Below, one piece after another: positions 35,371 to 44,851 of a DNA stretch of 64,000 bases. Numbering within the stretch: the first letter of the stretch is position 1; every line of letters begins with the position of its first letter. The stretch spans positions 2,795,001 through 2,859,000 of the forward strand of contig NZ_CP065589.1 in NCBI RefSeq assembly GCF_021278965.1. The letters run 5' to 3'. Made by a program: the position numbers and the translations under genes. The DNA is from Chryseobacterium capnotolerans (GTDB lineage Bacteria; Bacteroidota; Bacteroidia; Flavobacteriales; Weeksellaceae). The notes beneath the pieces are model-generated. The model saw only the letters and a list, made by a program, of their open reading frames with translations, had not been told where the DNA came from and searched no databases.

Positions 35371-36549
35371 ATGAATTTATCACTTTATTTTAAAAAATTT
35401 TTCAACAACAGTCAAGCCTCAGGAATCATTCTTATTTTCTGTGTGCTTATTTCATTACTTATTGCTAACTCTTCTCTTGCGGGAAGCTTTCAGAGCTTTT
35501 TAGACAAAGAAGCAGGAACTCACCTGTTTGGGCTGGAATACCCTGTCAGTATCTGGATCAATGATGGTTTGATGGCTGTATTCTTTCTTTTGGTAGGTCT
35601 GGAAATTAAACGAGAGCTTGTAGAGGGTGAGCTTTCTTCTTTCAAGAATGCTTCATTACCTATTTTTGCAGCAGTGGGCGGCATGCTTGTACCTGCCGTT
35701 ATTTACAGTATTTTCAATTCCGGAACAGAATACAGCAATGGCTGGGGAATTCCGATGGCTACTGATATTGCTTTTTCTTTGGCTATTATTTCGATGCTGG
35801 GCAAGAAAATCCCTAATTCTATTAAGATATTTCTGGCTGCATTAGCCATTGTAGATGATCTTGGGGCCATCCTTGTCATTGCAATTTTTTATACTGAACA
35901 GATCCACTGGAGCTATCTTCTACTCTCTTTTGGAGTAACTGCTCTGTTGTTTATTTTAAATTTTTTAAAAGTTACCAAAACAATATTTTATATCATTCCG
36001 GGATTATTTTTATGGTACTTCCTGCATCATTCCGGAATTCACGCCACCATAGCCGGAGTTTTATTGGCATTTTCAATTCCTACCAACGCTTCCAATGTAG
36101 AAATTTCACCATTAGAAAAATTGGAACACCAGCTCCACGTTCCTGTAAGCTTTTTAATCATGCCTGTTTTTGCTTTAACAAATACCAATATTACTTTTTC
36201 AAGTGAAATGGTAGCAGGGGTTACAAGCACGCTAGGATTGGGAATTATCTGCGGATTGATTCTTGGTAAGCTCATCGGAATTAACTTATTCTCTTTGCTA
36301 GCCATTAAATTAAAACTCAGCTCTCTGCCACAAAACAGCAACTGGACTCAAATGATCGGGGTAGGTTTATTGGCCGGAATCGGATTTACAATGTCCATTT
36401 TTATTGCTCTCTTATCATTTAAAGGAGAGATCGTGATACAGGATGAAGCTAAGTTTGCCATCCTGATCGCTTCTTTTGTTGCGGCCATTCTAGGATTTAT
36501 AATTTTAAGTATAAGTTCTAAAGGAAATATGGAACCGGAAGAAGATTAA
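35371..36549 (+). CDS. nhaA: Na+/H+ antiporter NhaA
   Basis: A 392-residue inner-membrane antiporter exchanging Na+ or Li+ for protons in pH and salt homeostasis. It has about 12 helices. The ion-site aspartates are in ATDIAFSLAIISML and ALAIVDDLGAILVIA (the paired DD of helix V), with GVGLLAGIGFTMSIFIALL (helix XI) and FLVGLEIKRELVEGEL near the N terminus. Its start is 8 bases after the RSH stop, so the two are probably co-transcribed. Its end overlaps the convergent YihY gene by 4 bases. Confidence 0.95.
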   Translation: MNLSLYFKKFFNNSQASGIILIFCVLISLLIANSSLAGSFQSFLDKEAGTHLFGLEYPVSIWINDGLMAVFFLLVGLEIKRELVEGELSSFKNASLPIFAAVGGMLVPAVIYSIFNSGTEYSNGWGIPMATDIAFSLAIISMLGKKIPNSIKIFLAALAIVDDLGAILVIAIFYTEQIHWSYLLLSFGVTALLFILNFLKVTKTIFYIIPGLFLWYFLHHSGIHATIAGVLLAFSIPTNASNVEISPLEKLEHQLHVPVSFLIMPVFALTNTNITFSSEMVAGVTSTLGLGIICGLILGKLIGINLFSLLAIKLKLSSLPQNSNWTQMIGVGLLAGIGFTMSIFIALLSFKGEIVIQDEAKFAILIASFVAAILGFIILSISSKGNMEPEED

Positions 36550-37559
36550 TTCTTTTTCTGGTTTTCCAGATTTCTCCGGTGTTGTTCATCACTCTCAAGA
36601 TCAGGCTCTGTAACATGAGTATGATAATGAATGGTTTCTTTTTGAATTTCATCTGACAACAGTTTCTCTATTCTGAGTTTTCTGATTGCCATATTCAGTT
36701 CGTTTCCAAAGAGTAAAAGATATACATTTACATTCACCCACACCATCAGCAGGATCATACTTCCAATGGAGCCATAAAGAACGTTATAGCGGGCAATATC
36801 TTTTACATAAATAGCGAAAATATAGGTAGTGGCCAGAAATAAGATTGTGGTAAGGATCGCACCCGGAATTGCCTGTCTGAATCTTGTAATTTTCACAGTT
36901 CCCAACCAATAAAATAAGGTTAAAAGGATAAAATAGAACAAGGGAAAAGAAACAAAACCAATGATACTGGAAAGGTTATCCACCAGCCAGGATACGTCAT
37001 AAGCAGGAGTAAAAAGCTTCATTACTACCTCTACATAATACACTCCGAAAAGCGTTAAAAACACCATCGTTATAAAACCTATGGTTATAAAGAATGAAAG
37101 GATGAATTCCTTTACATCACTGAGTTTTTCTTCTGTATTTTCATTAAACCCGTTAATCAGCGAGAAAGTACCATTGGTTGCAAAAATGAGTGCCAGTACA
37201 ATGGTCAGATTACTGATCCCTTTCATATTCGGGATAATATTGGTCTCTATATACCCTCTCACGTCACCTTCCATATTGGATGGGAAAACATTATGCATCA
37301 GTACATCAAAAATATAGAACTGCAGCTTGTCATAATGCGGCATATAAGGCAATACCGAAAGTAAGAACAGAATAAAAGGAAACAAACTCATAGTAAAGCT
37401 CCATGAAATAGCAGCTGCTTTTCGTCCAATTTTACCTTTGAAAATCCCGGAGATATAGATCTGAAACATCTGCCAAAGCGATATTCCCAAAACAGGAATA
37501 TGGATGTTATCAAAAAACTCCTGAACCTTCAGGATAAATCTGGGAACTTGTACACTCAT
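36546..37559 (-). CDS. YihY/BrkB-family inner-membrane protein
   Basis: A 337-residue protein with six membrane helices of the YihY family (once misnamed ribonuclease BN). Recognisable segments are GRKAAAISWSFTMSLFPFILFLLSVLPYMP, the TNGTFSLINGFN helix, FRQAIPGAILTTILFLATTYIFAIYV and LYGSIGSMILLMVWVNVNVYLLLFGNELN. The C terminus is a charged cytoplasmic tail. Members are proposed transporters or envelope proteins; the activity is unknown. Convergent with nhaA. Confidence 0.9.
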   Translation of the reverse strand: MSVQVPRFILKVQEFFDNIHIPVLGISLWQMFQIYISGIFKGKIGRKAAAISWSFTMSLFPFILFLLSVLPYMPHYDKLQFYIFDVLMHNVFPSNMEGDVRGYIETNIIPNMKGISNLTIVLALIFATNGTFSLINGFNENTEEKLSDVKEFILSFFITIGFITMVFLTLFGVYYVEVVMKLFTPAYDVSWLVDNLSSIIGFVSFPLFYFILLTLFYWLGTVKITRFRQAIPGAILTTILFLATTYIFAIYVKDIARYNVLYGSIGSMILLMVWVNVNVYLLLFGNELNMAIRKLRIEKLLSDEIQKETIHYHTHVTEPDLESDEQHRRNLENQKKN

Positions 37560-37810
37560 CTATTGCAGCAATTTTGTGATTAGTCAAAAGATCAAATATC
37601 CAGTTTCCCCAATGATGAGCTTTTTAGATATTTTCACTGTCTCTCATACAAATATAAACATTTTCCCTCTCCTGCTTCTCACTGTAAATTATATAGAATT
37701 GAGACTTATAAACATTTACCCTCAAAATTCTAATCATTTCCCTTTTATAGATATGGGCATTTCCCCATTAACAGCTAAGTAATAAATTAATTAAAATTTT
37801 TTCCCAGCCG

Positions 37811-38260
37811 TTATACATCAAATTGTCTCAAATGATGATCCATATGTTTATACACAAAAATACCAATTTCACCTTTGGTCATCCTTCCAAAGAAATCATG
37901 AACAAAACCAGGGTTAGAATAATTCTCATAGGCCGCAATCTGATTCAACCAAACATTTTTCAGATATTCAACATTCCCTTCCTGTTCTTTTATTGTAAAA
38001 ATACCTGCCGGAGCATTTTTCCCTAAGGGTTTATCATTTTTAACCGTTTTTCTCAAAACCATTCTTCCAAAAATTTTTCCTAAAAAACCCTGTTTATATA
38101 CATAATTTCCGTTTCCAAGGATCCAGTCATTCCATGCTGTACAATGTTTTACCATTTGATAGAGGTTCATTTTTCCCCATTGTGCGGTATTCTTTTGAGA
38201 AAGTGAATCAATCCTGTTGATAAGTTCTTCTCTTGTTGGGTGATCAAATATTGTTTTCAT
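37811..38260 (-). CDS. DUF1569 family protein (DinB-like fold)
   Basis: A 149-residue protein starting at ATG 38260 (MKTIFDHPTREELINRID); the frame extends to 38305 but without a typical start. WGKMNLYQMVKHCTAWNDWILG near the N terminus and HMDHHLRQFDV at the C terminus supply histidines at positions used for metal binding in DinB/YfiT-like four-helix bundles. The family DUF1569 has no established function. No operon partners. Confidence 0.8.
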   Translation of the reverse strand: MKTIFDHPTREELINRIDSLSQKNTAQWGKMNLYQMVKHCTAWNDWILGNGNYVYKQGFLGKIFGRMVLRKTVKNDKPLGKNAPAGIFTIKEQEGNVEYLKNVWLNQIAAYENYSNPGFVHDFFGRMTKGEIGIFVYKHMDHHLRQFDV

Positions 38261-38377
38261 AATGAATTTTTTTGTAAAATTATTACAGTTCAGAAAGACC
38301 TTCACTACGCAAAAATGACATTCAACAGTGTATTTTGTGCCAAAATTTATGTAATTTTAAAACACTAATAAACTGAT

Positions 38378-39366
38378 ATGAAACACATTTCCATTGTATT
38401 ATATGAAAATGTAATGTGTACAGCAGTCTCCAACACCATTGCATTGCTTACAAGCGCCAATGATACTGCGCTTAGAAATCATAGGTCTGCTCTTTTTCGG
38501 ATAGAATTTATTGGAACTGAGAAAAAGAAGTGAAAACCCATCACCCCATACAGTTTCAATGTTCAAAAACCATATCGGATGAGTTTAAAACCGATGTAAT
38601 TATTATCCCTCCTTATAGTATCACATCATCACAACAGGCAGATGTATTATTAGCTGAAAACAATCCACTTCTGGAATGGATCATAGAAAAGTATCATCAA
38701 AAAGCTGAAATCATCAGTTTATGCACGGGTGCATATTTTTTAGCAGAATGTGGACTCCTGAACGGTATGCCTGCCACTTCGCACTGGGGTGTTATGGAAG
38801 ACCTGCAGAAAAAATATCCCTTGATAGACTTTAAACCGGATCATGTTGTTACCCACTCCAAAGCCATCATTACAGGCGGCGGCGGGTTCTCCTCTTTAAA
38901 TGCCCTGCTTTATTTTATAGAAAAGAATTCCACTAAGGAAATCGCGGTGGAGCTCAGCAAATATTATGCGCTAGACTATGGCCGTACATCACAGAATATT
39001 TTCAGTATTTTCTCAGGACAGCGCCTTCATGATGATCATGAAATTCATCAGGCTCAAAATTATATTGAAAAAGGATTTAAAACTGATATTTCTGTAGAGC
39101 AGATCGCGGAACAAGTCAACATGAGCAAGCGGAATTTTATCCGCAGATTTAAAAATGCCACTACATTGAATCCTATAGAATATATTCAGCGGGTGAAGGT
39201 AGAGGCTGCCAAAAAAGCACTGGAGTCAGGAGAATCCAATATTGCCGATATTACTTACAGCATTGGTTATAATGACCTGAAAACATTCAGAACTTTATTT
39301 AAACGAATGACTGGTCTTACTCCCATTGATTACAAAAACAAGTATAAGGGCAATTTAATTGATTAA
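38378..39366 (+). CDS. GlxA-type AraC regulator (DJ-1/PfpI + AraC), frameshifted at 38522-38526
   Basis: The start is ATG 38378 (MKHISIVLYENVMCTAVSNTIALL), in a frame that stops after IGTEKKK; the rest is in the next frame. One extra A in the five-A run 38522-38526 joins them into 329 residues. Residues 1-190 form a class I glutamine-amidotransferase-like (DJ-1/PfpI) domain with SLCTGAYFLAECGLL (Cys116). Residues about 225-325 are the AraC DNA-binding domain (ISVEQIAEQVNMSKRNFIRRFK, ADITYSIGYNDLKTFRTLFKR). Members act as transcription factors sensing small nitrogen compounds or stress; the ligand is unknown. Confidence 0.87.
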
Positions 39367-39449
39367 AATGAAAAAGAATAACATCATTATCATCTTCCAA
39401 CAGCCAATCTGAAGCATTTATTCTTAAATTTCAACCGTTAAAAAATCAC

Positions 39450-39457
39450 TATCTTTG
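39450..39457 (+). promoter_or_regulatory. -7 promoter box of rlmH
   Basis: TATCTTTG matches TAnnTTTG exactly and is followed by CC as often seen; it lies 20 bases before the rlmH ATG. -33 element not clear. Confidence 0.6.
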
Positions 39458-39477
39458 CCGACTGAAAATTTTTATCA

Positions 39478-39950
39478 ATGCGAATCAGTTTACTTTGTAT
39501 CGGCAAAACAGACGATAAGGAAATTACATCTTTGATTAATTATTACCTTAACCGCCTTCCCAAGCACTGGAATTTTGAAATTACTGAGATTCCCGATGTG
39601 AAAAATGCCAAAAACCTTTCATCTGATCTTCTTAAAAAGAGGAAGCCAAGCTTTTTCTTAATCATATTGATAAAAATGATCTTGTGGTTATCCTGGACGA
39701 AAAGGGAAAACAGTTTACCAGCCGTGAATTTTCTCAGAAAATTGATACATGGATGAATTCTTCCGTCAAAAAAGTACATATCCTGATTGGAGGAGCTTAC
39801 GGTTTTTCAGAAGACATGTATAGCAGAGCCAATGAAAAGATGTCATTATCTAAAATGACTTTTACCCATCAGATGATCCGTTTGTTTATTGTGGAACAGC
39901 TTTACCGTGCAGATCAGATTCTTCAGGGAAAGCCTTATCATAATGATTAA
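39478..39950 (+). CDS. rlmH: 23S rRNA (pseudouridine1915-N3)-methyltransferase, frameshifted at 39634-39638
   Basis: SPOUT methyltransferase for pseudouridine 1915 of 23S rRNA. The first frame gives MRISLLCIGKTDDKEITSLINYYLNRLPKHW. After about residue 53 the correct protein continues in another frame with LVVILDEKGKQFTSREFSQ, the knot motif HILIGGAYGFSEDMY, and MTFTHQMIRLFIVEQLYRA. Adding one A to the five-A run at 39634-39638 gives a continuous 157 residues, the normal length. As the gene is widely conserved and otherwise perfect, a sequence error is likely. Confidence 0.93.
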
Positions 39951-39985
39951 AAGTCACTTTTATAAAAATTACCGTCAATAACAGA

Positions 39986-40441
39986 TTACCTTTTTAATCC
40001 TATTTGTCTTTTTGCTTCTCCTACAACAAAAGCAACGGAGTTGGCAATATTAAAGCTTCGGATTAATTTTGACATCGGAATGGTTAAATGGTGCTCAAAT
40101 TCATTTAAAACTTCTTCACTCAACCCAACACTTTCCTTTCCGAAAACCAGCCAGTCACCATCCTGAAAATCATTTTCCAGATATGATTTCTCAGCATGAG
40201 AACTCATTAGAAAAACACGTGACGGATCAGGAATACTTTTTATCCATTCTTCAACATTGGCATATTCAGTGACATCAAGATGCACCCAATAATCCAATCC
40301 GGAACGTTTCAGGTTTTTATCATTAATTACAAATCCAAAAGGATGAACTAAGTGCAATCTACATTCAGTCCCTACACACAAGCGTCCGATATTTCCTGTA
40401 TTATTAGGAATTTCAGGTTCTACTAAAACGACATTTAACAT
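39986..40441 (-). CDS. trmL: tRNA (cytidine/uridine-34-2'-O)-methyltransferase
   Basis: A 151-residue SPOUT methyltransferase that 2'-O-methylates the wobble base of leucine tRNAs. It has the N-terminal LVEPEIPNNTGNIGRLC, LHLVHPFGF and the knot region WLVFGKESVGLSEEVL and IRSFNIANSVAFVVGEAKRQ. Complete and of normal length. Convergent with rlmH. Confidence 0.95.
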   Translation of the reverse strand: MLNVVLVEPEIPNNTGNIGRLCVGTECRLHLVHPFGFVINDKNLKRSGLDYWVHLDVTEYANVEEWIKSIPDPSRVFLMSSHAEKSYLENDFQDGDWLVFGKESVGLSEEVLNEFEHHLTIPMSKLIRSFNIANSVAFVVGEAKRQIGLKR

Positions 40442-40470
40442 GGATATTTTTTATATAAATGAAAAACAGC

Positions 40471-40478
40471 CAAAGGTA
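40471..40478 (-). promoter_or_regulatory. Possible -7 box for trmL
   Basis: TACCTTTG on the minus strand matches TAnnTTTG and lies about 29 bases before the trmL ATG at 40441. No convincing -33 element. Confidence 0.45.
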
Positions 40479-40567
40479 AGCATATAGCCCTATTCAGCTG
40501 TTTTTTATGATGATTAATAATGGATACAAGACTCATCTATCTAGTTAAGCCCTTGATGGATCTTATA

Positions 40568-41380
40568 TTATTTTTTAACACATTTGGTGTAATATTCTGC
40601 TAATATAGCTTTCTCATACCCTAAACTAACAGCTTTATCAAGGTTTTCACAGGCTTCTTTGGGTTTTGCTGTATTAAATAAGACCATAGCCTTAGTTACA
40701 TAAGATTGCGCAAATTTCGGGTCGATAGAAATGGCTTTACTAATGTCAGCAAGCGCCTCCTTATTTTTTTTCATTTTCAAATAAACATCTGCTCTTCCGT
40801 TATACAGCAATGATTCAGGTTTTTCAGCAAGAAGTTTATTGTAATCTTTCAATGCATCTTCCAGTTCACCATGATTTTTTTTCAGATTGGCCAATCCGGT
40901 TTTGGCAAAAATATTATCCGGTTCAAAACTCAGGATATGATTGAGGTCTGCTTTTGCCAGTTCTTTGTTGTCCTGACTGTCATAGATCTTAGAACGTGTC
41001 AGATATAAATCGACACTTTTCTCATCTACCTTAAGCCCTTTTTCAATATACTCCAACGCTTTCTTCTTATCTCCCTTCTGACTGGATAACGAAGCAAGAT
41101 TTTCATAAATAGAAACTGACAACGGATTATTTTTTAAAGCCTTATCATAAGATTTAAAAGCGAGTTCGGTCTTTCCTAACCTTCTTTGAGCGGTTCCCAG
41201 ATAGTTATAATATTCAGCTTGAATTTTCCGGATCTGTTCCTTCTCTGCCAATTTAGAATATTGTTCCTCAGCACATTTATAATCTGCTTTTTTAAAACAT
41301 TCTTCAGCCATTTTTTTATCCTGTGCAAAGGCATGTAAAGAGAAACTAAGGGATACTAAAAGTAATAAAGATTTTTTCAT
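40568..41380 (-). CDS. Secreted TPR-repeat protein
   Basis: A 270-residue protein with signal peptide MKKSLLLLVSLSFSLHAFAQ and seven or so tetratricopeptide repeats (YYNYLGTAQRRLGKTELAFKSYDKAL, SIYENLASLSSQKGDKKKALEYIEKGL, FAKTGLANLKKNHGELEDALKDYNKLL). It is therefore a periplasmic helical scaffold for protein contacts. Its ATG overlaps the stop of the PAP2 gene (ATGA, 41377-41380), so it belongs to the tat-PAP2-TPR operon. Partner unknown. Confidence 0.88.
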   Translation of the reverse strand: MKKSLLLLVSLSFSLHAFAQDKKMAEECFKKADYKCAEEQYSKLAEKEQIRKIQAEYYNYLGTAQRRLGKTELAFKSYDKALKNNPLSVSIYENLASLSSQKGDKKKALEYIEKGLKVDEKSVDLYLTRSKIYDSQDNKELAKADLNHILSFEPDNIFAKTGLANLKKNHGELEDALKDYNKLLAEKPESLLYNGRADVYLKMKKNKEALADISKAISIDPKFAQSYVTKAMVLFNTAKPKEACENLDKAVSLGYEKAILAEYYTKCVKK

Positions 41381-41943
41381 GAAGTTATATTTTGTTTGTT
41401 GATCACTTTTCTGGCGAGTGCACCAAATATCACTCCCAATAAAGATCCAACAAACGCCCCCACCAAAATATCAATTGGAAAATGCACTCCTAAATAGATT
41501 CGGCTGTAGGAAACTACTATAGCCCATACAAATATAGCGTAAGGAAACCATCTAAGTTTATTTTTAAGCAAAATACTTAAAAAAGAGGCTAAAAAGAATG
41601 TATTGGACGCATGTGCAGAATAAAATCCAAACTGTCCGCCACATTTCACAATTCTCATATAATGCTCTAAACTGGGATCATGGCAGGGCCTTAACCTTGC
41701 CACCCCATATTTGAATACGCTTGCCAACTGATCTGAAACCGTTGCTCCAAGCGCTAAAAATATAAGAATAAAAACTAAAGATTTTAGTTTATAATTTTTG
41801 TATAAAAAATAAAGGAATATAATATAAAGCGGTACCCAGATCCAGGTACTGGATATCAGCATCCAAAACTGATCAAAGGCAGGATCGCCCAGATTATTAA
41901 GATATAGAAATACCTGCTTATCTTCCTGAATAATTTCCTCCAT
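41377..41943 (-). CDS. PAP2-family membrane phosphatase
   Basis: A 188-residue membrane protein with five or six helices and the complete PAP2 signature: KYGVARLRP (K-x6-RP), SAHASNTFF (in place of PSGH) and SRIYLGVHFPID (SR-x5-H-x3-D). Enzymes of this family remove phosphate from undecaprenyl pyrophosphate, phosphatidate or lipid A; which applies here is not clear. Four bases separate it from the Tat gene upstream, and it overlaps the TPR gene. Confidence 0.92.
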   Translation of the reverse strand: MEEIIQEDKQVFLYLNNLGDPAFDQFWMLISSTWIWVPLYIIFLYFLYKNYKLKSLVFILIFLALGATVSDQLASVFKYGVARLRPCHDPSLEHYMRIVKCGGQFGFYSAHASNTFFLASFLSILLKNKLRWFPYAIFVWAIVVSYSRIYLGVHFPIDILVGAFVGSLLGVIFGALARKVINKQNITS

Positions 41944-41946
41944 ACA

Positions 41947-42285
41947 TTATCTGCTTACAGGCCCTTCGTAGGTTTCGTCATCGGCAGGCTTTGGTTTTGG
42001 AGGTTCTTGAGTGGTAGAAGCAGGTTCTGTAAGAATATCTTTTTCAATATCTTTCATCGGATTAAAATCTTTGGCAGCATCTTTTACTTTCTCAATTTCA
42101 CGCTTAATCTCAGAAACAGGGTTATCCGTCTCTTTCATGATTTCCGTTTTAATATCTTCCACTGCACCACGCATTTTTCTAACACCTGCACCCAAGTCAC
42201 GTGCAATCTGAGGCAGTTTATCCGGTCCGAATAATACAACGATTGCCACTGCAATCAATGCCATTTCTCCAATGCTTAATTCCAT
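41947..42285 (-). CDS. Twin-arginine translocase TatA/TatB-family subunit
   Basis: A 112-residue protein with one N-terminal membrane helix (MALIAVAIVVLFGPDKLPQIARDLG, including the FGP hinge), an amphipathic helix, and a long charged tail ending in a proline-rich segment. This layout fits TatA/E, and the acidic, longer tail is also TatB-like; Bacteroidota often have a single TatA-type protein with TatC. No tatC is nearby. First gene of a three-gene unit with the PAP2 and TPR genes. Confidence 0.88.
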   Translation of the reverse strand: MELSIGEMALIAVAIVVLFGPDKLPQIARDLGAGVRKMRGAVEDIKTEIMKETDNPVSEIKREIEKVKDAAKDFNPMKDIEKDILTEPASTTQEPPKPKPADDETYEGPVSR

Positions 42286-42684
42286 GCTGTAAAATTACGA
42301 AAGATTATACATTTATTTACTGTAAACTAAAAATTTAAACAAATTTTAAGATTTTGACTCAGAAGCAGTTTAATGTTCAAGGTTTATTACTCAAGGTTTA
42401 CAGCATAAACGACTCATTCATTGAATGTTTTGAATTTAAAGTTTAAGGTTTAATGTTTGAGGTTATGTCCCTTTCAATAAATTCTATTCCCAATTTATTC
42501 TCCCTTGTCTATCATCTCTCCGTCTATTATCTATCATCTATCATCTTCCCCACCGTTCATCTTTTCCGAATATAATCACAGAAAAAGACAAATTTACCCA
42601 AATTAACAAATAATTAATTCAAAACTTTGAGAATTACATATCATTTAACTATATTTACTACACACAACCTAAATCAAATACATT
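42286..42684. repeat. Intergenic region with degenerate short-word repeats
   Basis: No gene. 42370-42465 holds repeated AAGGTTTA/TTAAGGTTTAATG words (TTCAAGGTTTATTACTCAAGG, AAGTTTAAGGTTTAATG). 42510-42555 holds CTATCATCT words repeated several times (TCTATTATCTATCATCTATC). Such low-complexity word repeats recur in this genome segment. The last 100 bases may contain the promoter of the 42685 gene (TATATTTA near 42650, one mismatch). Confidence 0.55.
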
Positions 42685-43629
42685 ATGAAAAAATTAGTTA
42701 CTGCCTTTAAATTTCTGGCCGTATTTTCGGTACTTACACTCAACAGCTGTAGTGATGAGAATAACGAAATTACTAAACAGGAAACAGTCCAAGCCAAAAT
42801 CACTACTACTGATTTACAAAAAGAAACCACTTCTATCTCACAAGCTGTTCCAGGTCCTGTACAGGCTCAGCTAGATGAATCACAAAAAAGCCTTGAAAAA
42901 TACCTGAAAAGTGATTTACAGATTGCCGGCGTGAAGGTGATTGGGCAAATTTCAACTCAAAAAGGAATTGAAATTTCAAAAAATCTTATTGCAGATAAAG
43001 ACCAATTTATTGCTATAGGAAACCTTATGGATCTTTCTACCGTAAAATTGGGAAGAATTGGCGACCTATATGTAGGCGATGACCTCAGCACTGCCCAAAC
43101 CGGATTAAGAGAAATGGTGACTGAAGACATAAAAACAGGCACCAACGTTATGGAAATAATCTGGAGTAATAAAAATGGAAAATTCACCAGCCTTTGTTTC
43201 TATAATGATTCAGGAATTATCTGGGATAATGTTCTTGGAGGATTGATCATGATGGATACCAGAAGTACTGTAGAAAATTCTAATGCAAGCGCTGCTAAAG
43301 TAGTTTCTAAATGGTATAAAGAATGGTGGACCGCCAAGTGGCTTTGGGGATCTAAAAGAGGTGAAATGGGATATCAGATCACCATATATTATACTGGTTC
43401 ATCTGTATCTAATACAGATGTTAATGATTGGTCTAACATCAGCTTAGGAAAAGCAAAAAGTGAAAGTAAGGTTACCAAAAGAACAGGCGCTTATGGGCAA
43501 TGCCAATATGCATTAGGACTTTGTACGCCAACCGGATCTTTAAGCTTTAATGCCAGCAAATTCTCAGTATCCTTCTCCGGATTAGGAAGTAATATGGTAG
43601 CGAATGGCACAAAATCACTCTATCCTTAG
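42685..43629 (+). CDS. Hypothetical lipoprotein (314 aa)
   Basis: Signal sequence with lipobox LNSC (MKKLVTAFKFLAVFSVLTLNSC, Cys22) followed by a Thr/Gln-rich linker. The middle part (about 70-200) looks like a mixed alpha/beta domain. The C-terminal third has an unusual tryptophan cluster (WYKEWWTAKWLWGSKRGEMG) followed by a beta-rich, Ser/Gly-rich end. I recognise no family. The tryptophan cluster may contact membranes or sugars. It is a single gene with its own terminator. Confidence 0.65.
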   Translation: MKKLVTAFKFLAVFSVLTLNSCSDENNEITKQETVQAKITTTDLQKETTSISQAVPGPVQAQLDESQKSLEKYLKSDLQIAGVKVIGQISTQKGIEISKNLIADKDQFIAIGNLMDLSTVKLGRIGDLYVGDDLSTAQTGLREMVTEDIKTGTNVMEIIWSNKNGKFTSLCFYNDSGIIWDNVLGGLIMMDTRSTVENSNASAAKVVSKWYKEWWTAKWLWGSKRGEMGYQITIYYTGSSVSNTDVNDWSNISLGKAKSESKVTKRTGAYGQCQYALGLCTPTGSLSFNASKFSVSFSGLGSNMVANGTKSLYP

Positions 43630-43659
43630 TTTCATAGAATACAAAATTTTCAAAATGAT

Positions 43660-43690
43660 AAAGGGAAGTCTGGTAACAGCTTCCCTTTAT
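43660..43690. terminator. Bidirectional terminator between the lipoprotein and N-acetyltransferase genes
   Basis: Stem AAAGGGAAG / CTTCCCTTT (43660-43668, 43680-43688) with an 11-base loop, in the space between convergent genes. AT-rich on both sides. Confidence 0.75.
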
Positions 43691-43715
43691 TAATATGATA
43701 TAATAAAATGATAAT

Positions 43716-44516
43716 TTATTTTATCTTTTTTTGTTTTAAGAGCTCCACTGCGTTTTCTTTCAATCCAAAAACATCCTTTACTATTTGGAAAAGCTGAGCA
43801 TCACTTTCGATAGAAACAGATTCTTTTCCACCAGTTCTTTTTCTGATATTCAAAGTATCATTACTGAATGTATACCTTGCATTTTCATCAACTTTTGAAA
43901 AAACCAGATTTCTTTTAAAATTAGATTCGGGGTGAGTGGACAGGTACCAATTACAGATCTCAAGGTCAAGAGGCTCTACACTTTCCAGCTTAAAACGATA
44001 TACAGGCAGCCATTTTTCTCTCCAGGTCCAAAGTATATAGTCCCCATTCTTCCGCGATATTTTAAATTGTTCGTTAGGAGTTTCCTGCGGTTCTTCTTCA
44101 TTCAGGAGCAAAGGACTGGTCAAAGTAGCGGTTCCAAAACCGCAGTCAACAAGATATTGCTGCCCTTCCCATTCTACAATCAGCAACAAATGGGTTTTAG
44201 CTGCAGTGCTGTTTTCATCTTTTCTCCATAACACTCTACCCAGCTGCAATTCTACTTTAAAACCAAGGTATTTCAGGACTTCACTCAAAAGCAGGTTTTG
44301 TTCGTAGCAATATCCACCTCTGAATTCAACTACGAGCTTCTGAAAAATATTTTCCAAATCCAATGACGGAACGCTTCCTGTATACGAGTCTATATTTTCA
44401 AAAGGGATATATTCAGGATGCAGCTGATGGATTTTTTTTAAAGTCTCCATGTTGGTGCTCAAATCTCCTGAATAATGAATTCTTTCAAGGTATTTTCCTA
44501 ATTTTAAATCATCCAT
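43716..44516 (-). CDS. nat: Arylamine N-acetyltransferase
   Basis: Cytoplasmic enzyme that transfers acetyl from acetyl-CoA to arylamines and hydrazines. ATG 44516 (MDDLKLGKYLERIHYSGD) is the normal family start; the longer frame to 44594 adds an unlikely tail. The catalytic triad is complete: Cys70 in RGGYCYEQN, His109 in AKTHLLL and Asp124 in DCGFG. 266 residues, usual length. Single gene. Confidence 0.93.
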   Translation of the reverse strand: MDDLKLGKYLERIHYSGDLSTNMETLKKIHQLHPEYIPFENIDSYTGSVPSLDLENIFQKLVVEFRGGYCYEQNLLLSEVLKYLGFKVELQLGRVLWRKDENSTAAKTHLLLIVEWEGQQYLVDCGFGTATLTSPLLLNEEEPQETPNEQFKISRKNGDYILWTWREKWLPVYRFKLESVEPLDLEICNWYLSTHPESNFKRNLVFSKVDENARYTFSNDTLNIRKRTGGKESVSIESDAQLFQIVKDVFGLKENAVELLKQKKIK

Positions 44517-44851
44517 GTTTTTTATTTTAAGATTTTCAGAAAAAAGCTGTTGAATACTAAATTTTATAAGGATACTAAAAAAGTCACATAACAATGTATT
44601 AAAGATACTTACGGTTTTGTTTTACAATATGCATATAGTAAATATACAAAATTATTACGGCCTAAATTCTAATGTAACCAAGGTAGAAAATTAGATATTT
44701 GCCTTCAGCTTTACTCCAAGTAATAGTTTTTTCTGTGATAAATTGTATGAAAAAACAAGCCATACAGATTGTTTTTATAAAATGATTTTTTATTAATCAA
44801 TTGCTTCATTCTGTAAGGCTTGCCAGAAAAACACTTCTCTTACATTGATTG
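44517..44851. other. Intergenic region, no feature recognised
   Basis: About 335 AT-rich bases between the start of the N-acetyltransferase gene and the end of ridA-like 44852-45244. No supported ORF, repeat or RNA gene. Confidence 0.5.
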
